Shown in pieces: positions 1 through 6,627 of a stretch of 10,784 nt of DNA; the first letter of the stretch is position 1; every line of letters begins with the position of its first letter. Origin of the DNA: Candidatus Omnitrophota bacterium (GTDB taxonomy: Bacteria; Omnitrophota; Koll11; JAHIPI01). A program made the translations under genes and the position numbers. Below the pieces are notes generated by a model that did not search any database, was not told the origin of the DNA, and saw nothing but the letters and a program-made list of their open reading frames with translations. The stretch lies in the NCBI GenBank assembly GCA_028718265.1, contig JAQUMG010000048.1:1-10784 (forward strand), written 5' to 3'.

Positions 1-80
1 AACCCTGGAGAGACGCCCAGAAATACGGCGCGGCAGAAAAACTCTCTGTATACAGGGTATTTGGAAATGGCACAGTTTTG
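1..80 (+). repeat. Left copy of an imperfect ~80-bp direct repeat
   Basis: Bases 15-80 align without gaps to 7920-7985 with 55 of 66 identical by hand count, and weaker similarity (8 of 15) continues out to base 1 / 7906. The copy probably starts before the window. Read on the plus strand from base 3 it gives an open frame that ends with TAA at 108-110 and contains AQKYGAAEKLSVYRVFGNGT, so it could be the tail of a coding sequence cut by the window edge. Mismatches do not concentrate in third positions of that frame, so a decayed or non-coding dispersed repeat is equally possible. The two copies bracket the whole defence block. Confidence 0.7.
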
Positions 81-90
81 AGAAAAGGAG

Positions 91-122
91 AAAGAATAGC
101 GCGTTTCTAAATGTTATTCTTT
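91..122. terminator. AT-rich hairpin downstream of the TIR-like pseudogene
   Basis: AAAGAATAGC (91-100) pairs with GTTATTCTTT (113-122) across a 12-base loop, with one G-U pair. Pyrimidine-rich or T-rich sequence lies on both sides, so it could end transcription of the minus-strand gene that stops at 123 and of anything entering on the plus strand. The stem is AT-rich and therefore weak. Confidence 0.35.
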
Positions 123-1012
123 TTAATTTAAACGATGGCAATAATCAGACTTATAGTGAGGCCAAAGATTCTTGACCAACAACCATCCAAGTCGCGTTAA
201 ATGAGCTGCCCAGCCGTGATGTTCAACACCTCCCTCCAGCCGACTTTTGTAATCTGTCCAAAAAAGGCGCTTCTTTAATAATTCTTGCATAGTCAACTGG
301 AACATTAGAATAGCATCCTCGCCATAATCTCCTTTAAAAAATTCCGGTATATTGCCTTGTAATCGTCTTTCTTTATCCCATTTCCCGAAAAGACCTGGTT
401 GACCTGCTTCCACCTGAGGATTCTGATAAATTTGAGCATAAAAATGAACGGTGCGAATTGCATCTATAGTAAGCCCATTGGAAACCTGTGTTACATATTT
501 CTTCCGGTCTTCTTCTAAACTTCCAGCAGCAAATAAAAGTGCTTTCTTAATTTCGTCAACGTTCCCATTTGGATTGTAAGAGATAACTCGATTATTTCTA
601 ATATCAAAGTGCAACTCATTCAAGGAATGTTGAGTAACAAGAATAATCTGAGAATTTGATTTAAATGCCATTGCAATACCGGTTTCAATCAAAACTCCCG
701 CATTTCCTCCTGTTAAATCAGCTATAAAAAAATGCGAACTTAGAATCTTCTTAACAATATCCTCTGTAATAACGTTAGCTGTTCCTGGTATTTCCAAAGC
801 AGTCTCAGGTGATAAAAATTGTTTGATTTCTCCTGTCCGCTCTCTGTTTGCAGAATTTGCTGCTTCTTGAATAACTTTTTGTAAAACCTCTTTTGAATGA
901 TAACTAAAAGGGTCCGCTAAGGCATTGCTACGAAAGAAAAATAAGCATCTGCAGAAAATTTTTCTGCAAACGCCTCATCTCTGTAGTTTGTATAAATAAT
1001 TTCTGGATTCAT
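123..1012 (-). pseudogene. TIR-like / nucleoside deoxyribosyltransferase-like protein, frameshifted
   Basis: A good start (ATG at 1012-1010) opens a frame beginning MNPEIIYTNYRDEAF that runs into TAG after about 32 codons. The reading continues in another frame from about base 930 (RSNALADPFSYHSKEV) to the TAA at 123-125. Adding one T to the five-T run (plus-strand A run, 937-941) rejoins the two parts into a 296-aa protein. In that joined numbering the core is IADLTGGNAGVLIETG (about residues 97-112, with D99 and E110), followed by IILVTQ and FDIRNNRVISY. This is the pattern of nucleoside-deoxyribosyltransferase-like and TIR-like Rossmannoid domains that bind or cleave nucleotides or NAD. 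The last ~100 residues are not recognised. It is either a real one-base mutation or a homopolymer sequencing error. The TTG at 797 that could start the longer piece has no useful support as a start. Confidence 0.7.
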
Positions 1013-1035
1013 ATATCTTTCCCGTCCATAGAAAT

Positions 1036-1065
1036 ATTATATATATTTTAAGACAAAAATGTAAT
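1036..1065 (-). promoter_or_regulatory. Candidate sigma-70 promoter for the TIR-like pseudogene
   Basis: On the minus strand a perfect -10 TATAAT (1041-1036) lies 18 bases after ATTACA (1065-1060, four of six to TTGACA). Transcription would start about 15-20 bases before the ATG at 1012. The surrounding DNA is very AT-rich, so chance matches are likely. Confidence 0.45.
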
Positions 1066-1124
1066 AAAAATAGACCTTATTGCTAATCAAGCCACGCCAA
1101 CGAGTAGCAGTTTATCAAATAAAT

Positions 1125-1268
1125 TTAGCTTCTCTCTACGGGTCCTCCGCATCTTTCACATAGAACTGGTCTTGTAGGCAATCTTTTTTCTTCTGCTTCT
1201 CCTAGTTCAAAGACTTCGGCTACAAACTTGTGACCACATTTTTTACAAACATATCTGACTTTCTTCAT
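1125..1268 (-). CDS. Small zinc-ribbon protein, 47 aa
   Basis: The ATG at 1268-1266 follows GGGAGGGAG at good spacing, and the frame closes with TAA at 1127-1125. The protein begins MKKVRYVCKKCGHKFVAEVF and ends in CERCGGPVERS. Two CxxC pairs (C8/C11 and C37/C40) about 25 residues apart make a classic one-ion zinc ribbon, joined by an acidic linker (ELGEAEEKR). Such mini zinc ribbons bind nucleic acid or a protein partner, and no specific role can be read from the sequence. It lies 105 bases after the Shedu stop, with its own candidate promoter in the gap, so it may or may not be read with the operon. It is too short for most gene finders, but the Shine-Dalgarno site and the paired cysteines support it strongly. 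Confidence 0.8.
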   Translation of the reverse strand: MKKVRYVCKKCGHKFVAEVFELGEAEEKRLPTRPVLCERCGGPVERS

Positions 1269-1316
1269 TCGCTCCCTCCCCATTTTACTTCTTTTCGGAG
1301 AATATCTTACAATTGA

Positions 1317-1345
1317 AATATGTCAGTTTTATTGCTCTATTTCAA
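1317..1345 (-). promoter_or_regulatory. Candidate promoter for the zinc-ribbon gene
   Basis: On the minus strand TTGAAA (1345-1340) and CATATT (1322-1317) are 17 bases apart, matching sigma-70 hexamers at five and four of six positions. The start codon is about 50 bases downstream. A 20-base quasi-palindrome lies 11 bases upstream of the -35. Confidence 0.4.
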
Positions 1346-1356
1346 TGCTATTCTAG

Positions 1357-1376
1357 TAAACTATCATGATTGTTTA
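1357..1376. promoter_or_regulatory. 20-base quasi-palindrome, possible operator
   Basis: The core AAACTATCATGATTGTTT (1358-1375) is a near-perfect palindrome with only one mismatched pair, and one more T-A pair extends it outward. It overlaps the Shedu stop codon and lies just upstream of the putative -35 of the zinc-ribbon gene. It has the shape of a dimeric repressor site, but no regulator gene is seen nearby. Confidence 0.3.
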
Positions 1377-2672
1377 TTCTGCATTCTTTAATTGCAACCT
1401 TTTTAGGGTATTTTGAAATACTTCTAATAGTTCATCATAAAGAATAAAAGTAATGTTTTTCAGCGAATTATTTAACCGCCTAAAATCATTATTTAGTTTC
1501 CTCTTAAGTTTACCTTGGTATTTTAAAGTCTTGCTTCCAGCTAACTTGTCTCTTGAGCTTGCAATGATATAAACTTTTGGACGAACTGCATTAATATTAT
1601 AGCTATATTCATCCAATATGTTTTTGCATATTTTTAACTCTTCTTTTGTAATAGCATCTATGTAATTTTCTGCTTGTGAAATTGCCCTACTTGCTTCTGA
1701 GGTCCAATAGAAATTTTTTCTTTGGGAATCAAAACTTAAAAGCTTTGTCAAATGCGTTTTTATTTCGAATACATCTAAATATCCATAAATATTTAGTATT
1801 GTAAAATCGGGAATTTCAGTAGAAATATCACCCTGTATTCTACTTTTTTCAAAAAAATCAACATATCCAAAGTTAAAATACAAAATATTATCTTTAAAAA
1901 ATTCCTGCCATTTATTCTCCAGGGTTTGACTTTCTGTTTTTTGGGAATACAGATCATTAAATCTCTGCAGAATATCTTCAATAAAAATTCTGTCGACAGA
2001 TTCTTTAGTAGATAGTATGCCTTTCTTTTTTATGAATTCATGAGTTGAGGGTAACGAGGCAAAAAGAGAGGAAATACTTCTGACATCTTCACTCGAGAGC
2101 TCGTCTGGTTTTAGTGAATGCTGCGAGATAAAAGCATTTAATTGCCCTTTTTGATATTTTGTAGCTTTAGCTGTAAATTTTCCTGGAAACATTTTTGAAA
2201 GAATGTCATTTGCTAAACAATCCTTTTGTTCTCTATGATTGCCCAACATAAAGGCTACCTGAGGAATGGCATTCTCAAAATCCTTAAGATTAAAAATAAC
2301 TTTTCTATTATCAACGAAGCGACTTTTAGCACTTTTCGATACAATAACTGTTGTTATTTGGGGAAAGGAGTTATTTAAGTAGTAAATTATAGGGTTGAAC
2401 TCTCTTGTAAAACCATACCCTTTTGTATAAGATTTATAAAAACCCCTAGGAAGAGGCTCAGGCAGACCTTCACAAATTACTTTTCTTATCGAGGGATACT
2501 TGGGTTTTCCATCGTTAGGCCAAAAGGGAAACTGAATCGTTTTTGAAGAAGTTTTAAAAACTTCCCTACTTTTTATTTTAATGCCAGATTCGGAATCAAC
2601 ATAATAATATACTTTTTTATTTCGTAAATTACTTTTCAATATTTCTTTTGCTAACCCTTTCTTTTTAGACAT
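1374..2672 (-). CDS. sduA: Shedu antiphage nuclease SduA (DUF4263)
   Basis: This 432-aa protein carries the Shedu nuclease domain in its C-terminal half. The markers are LENKWQEFFKDN (251-262), IPDFTI (287-292, D289), DVFEIKTHL (300-308, E303-x-K305) and SRAISQAENYIDA (328-340, Q333). Together they form the PD-(D/E)xK active site with the conserved helix that follows it in DUF4263. Shedu is a known single-gene antiphage system whose members act as nucleases in oligomeric complexes. The N-terminal ~245 residues are variable in the family and probably do the sensing. The ATG at 2672 follows AGGAG at 7 bases. It is the last gene of the block, 44 bases after the hydrolase gene, so it is probably co-transcribed. 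No catalytic residue appears lost. Confidence 0.88.
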   Translation of the reverse strand: MSKKKGLAKEILKSNLRNKKVYYYVDSESGIKIKSREVFKTSSKTIQFPFWPNDGKPKYPSIRKVICEGLPEPLPRGFYKSYTKGYGFTREFNPIIYYLNNSFPQITTVIVSKSAKSRFVDNRKVIFNLKDFENAIPQVAFMLGNHREQKDCLANDILSKMFPGKFTAKATKYQKGQLNAFISQHSLKPDELSSEDVRSISSLFASLPSTHEFIKKKGILSTKESVDRIFIEDILQRFNDLYSQKTESQTLENKWQEFFKDNILYFNFGYVDFFEKSRIQGDISTEIPDFTILNIYGYLDVFEIKTHLTKLLSFDSQRKNFYWTSEASRAISQAENYIDAITKEELKICKNILDEYSYNINAVRPKVYIIASSRDKLAGSKTLKYQGKLKRKLNNDFRRLNNSLKNITFILYDELLEVFQNTLKRLQLKNAE

Positions 2673-2716
2673 TATTAAACTCCTTTATGTTATTGTAATG
2701 AATTGGCACCTTTTTC

Positions 2717-3352
2717 CTATTTAGCAATGATATCAAGCCATTTTTGTTCATATTGCTTTGTAAAATAATCACAATGCTCCAGAGTATTTGTCTGATGATT
2801 AAAAATATTTAAATCATCAAAAGGTTTTGGATAACAAACAGGATCATGTACGTGCTTCAGGAATCCAAAGCAACCTGAATGCCCGAAAGGATTATACCGG
2901 CAAACCTCATCTTCATAGCTACAGTAACAATGCATTTCTTTAATCTTTCCTGCTCGAAGTGTATCAGCGTAAGGAATCTCTCTATGAGCAGAAACAATGC
3001 TACCCGCTAGGATAAGCTTATTAACCAAAATCGGCCCCTTTTTCACACTGTCTTCCCCACTTCTTTTTATGGCCTGAAAACTTATTTCTGTACCATAGCT
3101 ATGCGCCACAATATTAAGGTCTGCTTGTGGATAATCACTTTTAACACCTCGTAAAAACTTCATAAATCCGCGAATAAACCTAAGTCGATCAAATCCATTA
3201 ACACTATCTATAGCAGGTAAAAATCCGTAATAATAAGGCAGGACAACATCTCCTTGAAAACGAAGATCGGCCTTAGCAAAGTCACAAAAACTGTAAATCC
3301 AATTATCCTTTTTATTGCTCCTGATTCCATGAATCGCAATAATAGCTCTCAT
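2717..3352 (-). CDS. Serine alpha/beta-hydrolase
   Basis: This 211-aa protein has an alpha/beta-hydrolase layout: a first strand and oxyanion loop IIAIHGI (4-10), a nucleophile elbow AHSYG with S85, an acid candidate D148 in SYEDEVC, and a catalytic His candidate H193 in TLEHCDYF. There is no signal peptide or membrane segment, so it should be cytosolic. Residues 141-173 are unusually rich in Cys and His (C142, C144, C151, C161, C173, with H141, H158, H167, H169), which could form a metal site. I chose the ATG at 3352 because AAGGAG lies 6 bases upstream; a longer frame back to 3403 would overlap the previous gene and adds a lysine-rich leader without a good binding site. It lies 22 bases after the HEPN-like gene and 44 before sduA. 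The substrate cannot be told; lipase, esterase or acyl-transfer roles are all possible. Confidence 0.8.
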   Translation of the reverse strand: MRAIIAIHGIRSNKKDNWIYSFCDFAKADLRFQGDVVLPYYYGFLPAIDSVNGFDRLRFIRGFMKFLRGVKSDYPQADLNIVAHSYGTEISFQAIKRSGEDSVKKGPILVNKLILAGSIVSAHREIPYADTLRAGKIKEMHCYCSYEDEVCRYNPFGHSGCFGFLKHVHDPVCYPKPFDDLNIFNHQTNTLEHCDYFTKQYEQKWLDIIAK

Positions 3353-3374
3353 AGTATTCTCCTTCCCTGTAGTT

Positions 3375-4301
3375 TTATTGGCTTTGTTTTTTATACCAAG
3401 CATTTATTTTCTTTTTTATGTTATCAGAAACAGGAAGGTGCATTTCGATTAATTCAATCGCTCTTGCACATCGCTTTGGTTCATTCATAGGCATACCGCT
3501 TAATTCCTTATAATCTCTGGAATTAAAAATGCCGTAAAATATGTCTACTTCTCCACTGTTGGATTTTTCTTTGATAGAAAGAGCCGTATCTAAAAAATGA
3601 TCCAATTGTGCCGTTAAAAGCTCTTCTTCTTTTTTTCTTAACAAATCAAACTCTATTTTATGGATTTCTTTCTGCCTGGAGTTAAACCAAACATGAAAAT
3701 CTAGTACTTTTTTATGATATATGGTTATTAATTCATATACATCTACACGCTCTTTAATTGAATCTAGATACTTTATTGCAGTTGCATTCCATGAGTCAAA
3801 TATTCTTAAATCTTCTTTTAGTAAATTTACCGTCTTTTTCATTTTTCCACCGGTAAAAGAAACCTGTAATGAAATATCCGGTGCTCGATAATGCTGGCAA
3901 TATTGGCGGAGACAGTGGACAAACTGAACTAGCGGATCGCTAGCGAACTCAACATTAATCCGGTCTTGATAATCAGGAAATTTCCCGTTGGAACTATATA
4001 ATTTTTTATATATGTTTCTTGTGTGATCAACTAATGATATTGCTGATGCTACAAAATTGTGAATTAATCTAATTACCTCCTCGAATATCTTATTTAATTG
4101 ATCGCGATTTCGTATGTCCATTAAGCATTCAGACTCTGGGTTATTAGTTATAAATTCTATAATTTTTAGAAGCTCTGAATAGTTTTTATTAAATATATAG
4201 TGAGAAATGTTAAAACCGGTTAGTGACTTATAAAGAGCATGCTCGGGCAACTTATGAAATTCTTGAATCAGAGTAACTATTTTTTTGCCATCAGCACCCA
4301 T
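3375..4301 (-). CDS. HEPN-like protein, possible RNase effector
   Basis: This 308-aa protein is predicted mostly helical and cytosolic. The segment EEVIRLIHNFVASAISLVDH (74-93) followed by FVHCLRQYCQHYRAP (127-141) matches the two-helix pattern of HEPN domains, with an RX4H motif formed by R132 and H137. In HEPN RNases this R and H form the active site and the residue after R is usually N, D or H; here it is Q, so activity is uncertain. A charged helical stretch with coiled-coil character (about 195-235, KKEEEL) follows. HEPN proteins are common toxic effectors that cut RNA in abortive-infection systems. AAGGCGG lies 6 bases before the ATG at 4301. A strong hairpin separates it from the TIR gene upstream. 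The overall family is not one I can name, and the HEPN call rests on the motif and helix pattern. Confidence 0.65.
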   Translation of the reverse strand: MGADGKKIVTLIQEFHKLPEHALYKSLTGFNISHYIFNKNYSELLKIIEFITNNPESECLMDIRNRDQLNKIFEEVIRLIHNFVASAISLVDHTRNIYKKLYSSNGKFPDYQDRINVEFASDPLVQFVHCLRQYCQHYRAPDISLQVSFTGGKMKKTVNLLKEDLRIFDSWNATAIKYLDSIKERVDVYELITIYHKKVLDFHVWFNSRQKEIHKIEFDLLRKKEEELLTAQLDHFLDTALSIKEKSNSGEVDIFYGIFNSRDYKELSGMPMNEPKRCARAIELIEMHLPVSDNIKKKINAWYKKQSQ

Positions 4302-4332
4302 TTTATACCGCCTTAATAATTAACTAACTTAG

Positions 4333-4367
4333 GGACAGTAAATCTATATTACTTAACTTTACTGTCC
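4333..4367 (-). promoter_or_regulatory. Strong intergenic hairpin after the second thsB-like gene
   Basis: GGACAGTAAA (4333-4342) and TTTACTGTCC (4358-4367) form a perfect 10-bp stem around a 15-base loop, placed directly against the TGA stop of the second ThsB-like gene. Read on the minus strand it is followed by CTAAGTTAGTTAATTATT, which is AT-rich but not a T run. It could be a weak terminator, an attenuator or an mRNA-end stabiliser that lowers expression of the genes downstream (HEPN, hydrolase, Shedu) relative to the TIR genes. Confidence 0.55.
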
Positions 4368-4922
4368 TCAGGTTAACAACCCCCAGCTCCTATAGGCATC
4401 ATCATTATAATGCCCTAGCCCGCCACCATTTGGGAATTTGTTATAGTCAAATTGCGAAATTGCATCAATAATCGGCTTCTCTCTAAACGGAATGTGGATC
4501 ACATGAGCAGTATTATTTTCGATTCGTTCCTTAAGCGCAGTAGGCCATAACAAAGAAAGTTGCTGAGGAGCCCGGATATTTAAGTATCCTGGATAAGCTG
4601 CAATAATGGTAATTTTACAATTTTCTACCGCATATTCTATCTCCATCGGAACCCAGTCCCTATCTAACCTCGTTGTCTTACCAATAACTAAAATCATATT
4701 TTTTGAGTTTCTTAACCGCTCTTTCAAGGTATTTTCCAATGTAATCTTTTTGCTCGTATCTCTTACGGCGCTAGCTTTTTCATGACTATTAACAAAAGAG
4801 AAATCAAAAGCCTTATTCTTATCCCAAGCTTGCAGTAAATTATAGTATTTCATATCTGTTTCGTCTGGTTCAGTTTTACCTTCTGCATAAAAAGCAACGT
4901 ATGTTCCGCTTCGATATGCCAT
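4368..4922 (-). CDS. ThsB-like TIR-domain protein, second copy
   Basis: This 184-aa protein has the TIR-like fold of the Thoeris ThsB family (PF08937 type). It shows a first strand TYVAFYAEG (7-15), FDFSFVNSHEK (39-49), a helix before NMILVIGKTT (75-84), and then DWVPMEIEYAVENC (89-102) leading into KITIIAAYPG. E94 sits where the NAD-cleaving Glu of TIR enzymes is expected. ThsB proteins sense infection and convert NAD+ to a cyclic or conjugated ADP-ribose signal. The C-terminal part ends in a Gly- and aromatic-rich tail (FPNGGGLGHYNDDAYRSW). AAGGAGG stands 8 bases before the ATG, and the gene starts 16 bases after the first ThsB-like gene. The two copies align in plan but differ widely, so each may respond to a different trigger. 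Confidence 0.75.
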   Translation of the reverse strand: MAYRSGTYVAFYAEGKTEPDETDMKYYNLLQAWDKNKAFDFSFVNSHEKASAVRDTSKKITLENTLKERLRNSKNMILVIGKTTRLDRDWVPMEIEYAVENCKITIIAAYPGYLNIRAPQQLSLLWPTALKERIENNTAHVIHIPFREKPIIDAISQFDYNKFPNGGGLGHYNDDAYRSWGLLT

Positions 4923-4938
4923 AGCCTTCGCCTCCTTA

Positions 4939-5367
4939 TTATTTTGCTGCCTTGATGGCTTTTATAATCGCATCCTGAGTAAAACTCATTGCCCAAGATG
5001 CATCGACACCAAATATCGCCTCAGGAGAATCATAATTTTTATCAATCTTAACAGCCACTAACTTGTTGCCTAACTCAATACTCTTCTTAATTTCCCAGTT
5101 AATCCAGTTAATTTCTCCTATTAGCTCTGAATCAGGATGCTCCTTATTAGCGTACTTGCCAATGACAACCAAGGTATAATTAGCTTCATTAATTCTTTGG
5201 GACAAAGCCGCTTTAATCCTGCCGATATTATCACTATTAATTTCATCGGGCGTTTTGTCAGCAAAAGTAAAGTTGAAATCGGCGTTAGCGTTCCATGCTT
5301 CAAGTAAAAATTTATAATGTTTATCATTATCAAAATCAAAACTAACAAAAACTTTTACCTTTTCCAT
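4939..5367 (-). CDS. ThsB-like TIR-domain protein, first copy
   Basis: This 142-aa protein has the ThsB/DUF1863 TIR-like pattern: KVKVFVSFDFDND (3-15), ADFNFTFADKTP (29-40), a helix with IKAALSQRINEA, YTLVVIGKYA (64-73), and INWINWEIKKSIELGNKLVA (86-105). E92 in the WEI motif corresponds to the catalytic Glu. I prefer the ATG at 5367 because AGGAGG ends 8 bases upstream and it follows the HD stop by a single base; a GTG at 5376 would overlap the HD gene by 8 bases and sits on the binding site itself. It is likely translationally coupled to the HD gene. In Thoeris, such proteins make NAD-derived signals for a ThsA effector, and none is visible here. Confidence 0.78.
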   Translation of the reverse strand: MEKVKVFVSFDFDNDKHYKFLLEAWNANADFNFTFADKTPDEINSDNIGRIKAALSQRINEANYTLVVIGKYANKEHPDSELIGEINWINWEIKKSIELGNKLVAVKIDKNYDSPEAIFGVDASWAMSFTQDAIIKAIKAAK

Positions 5368-5368
5368 G

Positions 5369-6565
5369 CTATCCACCTCCTCTAATTATTATTCCATTTT
5401 TAAATAATTCCTTATAATTTATTGACGCTCTCTTGAACACCTGTGTTATTGTTGACGCCTCTCCTACATACGTCAGCTTGAGCGAATGGAGTTTAAAGGA
5501 AAGCTTAATCTTATTTACAGCAATCATTCGAGGTTCATGACTTCCATATGGCTGCCTATTCCATTCTTGTAATTCATCACATAGAATTAACAAAAATGCA
5601 ATGGGATGTCTCGATGCAGAAAGAGCGCGTAGCCTAAATGGCTTTTTCATTAAAACCTTACCATAAAAATTGTGTAAAAGAATGGCGGAAGACGAATCTA
5701 AAATCGGATAGAAAAAATATGCTGGATTCCATTTGGTAATTTTCAACAAAAAATGGTACCACTTTAGCATTATTACTGCGCTATAAAACCCATGATCAAT
5801 AAATCCCCCTCTTTTCATATCTGCAGCAAAGCTATCTATCGATCTTAGCAAATCCCCCTGCTTTAAGCCTAAGCTTCCGGAAATTAAATATGCCAACAAA
5901 TCTATCGCATTACACTTTTTAAGGCTACTAAACTGAGGGTATTTTTGATAAAACGATAGGCTAAATCTTCTTGATGGAGTAAGACATGGCAGGCTTATAA
6001 ACTTATTAAAATTAGGAAAATCAATGAATGATTTATTCTTAACTTTTGTTGTTTTAGGGTAACTCCAAACAAAATCAAAATATTGATTTGCCTGTTTAAG
6101 GGTGATTTCTAAAGGATAAGCTATATCATGAAATAATGACGCTAATCCCCAACGATAGAAGAATTCCTCATGCCTTGTACTATAGTGATCTGGATAATCC
6201 GCATTCAAGGCGTAGCTATTAAATAGCTGCCTATATTTAGCATTATTAGCATAAATAGCTAACCCAAGAATAAAAACATTTACTGAATGTACATAGTGGT
6301 CCCGCTGTTTATCAATTAAGCGACCGGCATTTTCTTCAAATTTTATTAAAGTGTCCTGAAGCTTAAGAAAAGGATTATCGGGATGCTGAATTCCTATCCA
6401 ATAAGCATTAAAGAATGACGTATAAACTTTATAGGCGTTGCTTTCATTATTTTTTTTGAGAAAATTAAAAACCGCCTCTGCGATATCCTTTTTATACCTA
6501 TTGCCAGAATGGATATCTTCATAAAGCTCTAACTCGTGAAAAAAATTTCCAAGACTCTTTCGCAT
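5369..6565 (-). CDS. HD-domain metal-dependent hydrolase
   Basis: In this 398-aa protein the helical HD scaffold can be followed: RDHYVHSVNVFILGLAIY (88-105, with H90 and H93), ASLFHDIAYPLE (142-153, the H146-D147 doublet), GFIDHGFYSAV (254-264, H258), AILLHN (294-299, H298) and LLILCDELQEWNRQPYG (325-341, D330). These are the metal ligands of HD phosphohydrolases. HD enzymes remove phosphate from nucleotides or cut cyclic nucleotides and nucleic acids; the substrate here is unknown. Its place between TIR genes suggests it makes, trims or degrades a nucleotide signal. The ATG at 6565 has only a weak GAGA site, unlike its neighbours. The stop is one base from the next start. No membrane segment is seen. 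Confidence 0.78.
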   Translation of the reverse strand: MRKSLGNFFHELELYEDIHSGNRYKKDIAEAVFNFLKKNNESNAYKVYTSFFNAYWIGIQHPDNPFLKLQDTLIKFEENAGRLIDKQRDHYVHSVNVFILGLAIYANNAKYRQLFNSYALNADYPDHYSTRHEEFFYRWGLASLFHDIAYPLEITLKQANQYFDFVWSYPKTTKVKNKSFIDFPNFNKFISLPCLTPSRRFSLSFYQKYPQFSSLKKCNAIDLLAYLISGSLGLKQGDLLRSIDSFAADMKRGGFIDHGFYSAVIMLKWYHFLLKITKWNPAYFFYPILDSSSAILLHNFYGKVLMKKPFRLRALSASRHPIAFLLILCDELQEWNRQPYGSHEPRMIAVNKIKLSFKLHSLKLTYVGEASTITQVFKRASINYKELFKNGIIIRGGG

Positions 6566-6627
6566 AAATAATCTCGTTTAATTTAATACCAAACATTAGC
6601 ATTAACTAGCAAAATCATTTATTAATC

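Noticed and set aside
3..110. Plus-strand open frame at the left edge as a real gene end
   Set aside because: It is open from the window edge and plausible in composition, but the similar right copy is broken by a stop and substitutions do not favour that frame, so I report it only as a repeat.
1793..1981. Open frame of 62 codons inside sduA on the same strand
   Set aside because: It is out of frame with the well-supported Shedu nuclease domain and has no convincing start context.
3254..3490. Plus-strand open frame opposite the hydrolase and HEPN-like genes
   Set aside because: It lies antisense to two genes with clear motifs and good starts, and its translation shows no recognisable domain.
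5121..5348. 75-codon frame within the first ThsB-like gene
   Set aside because: It is an out-of-frame shadow of the TIR-like coding sequence.
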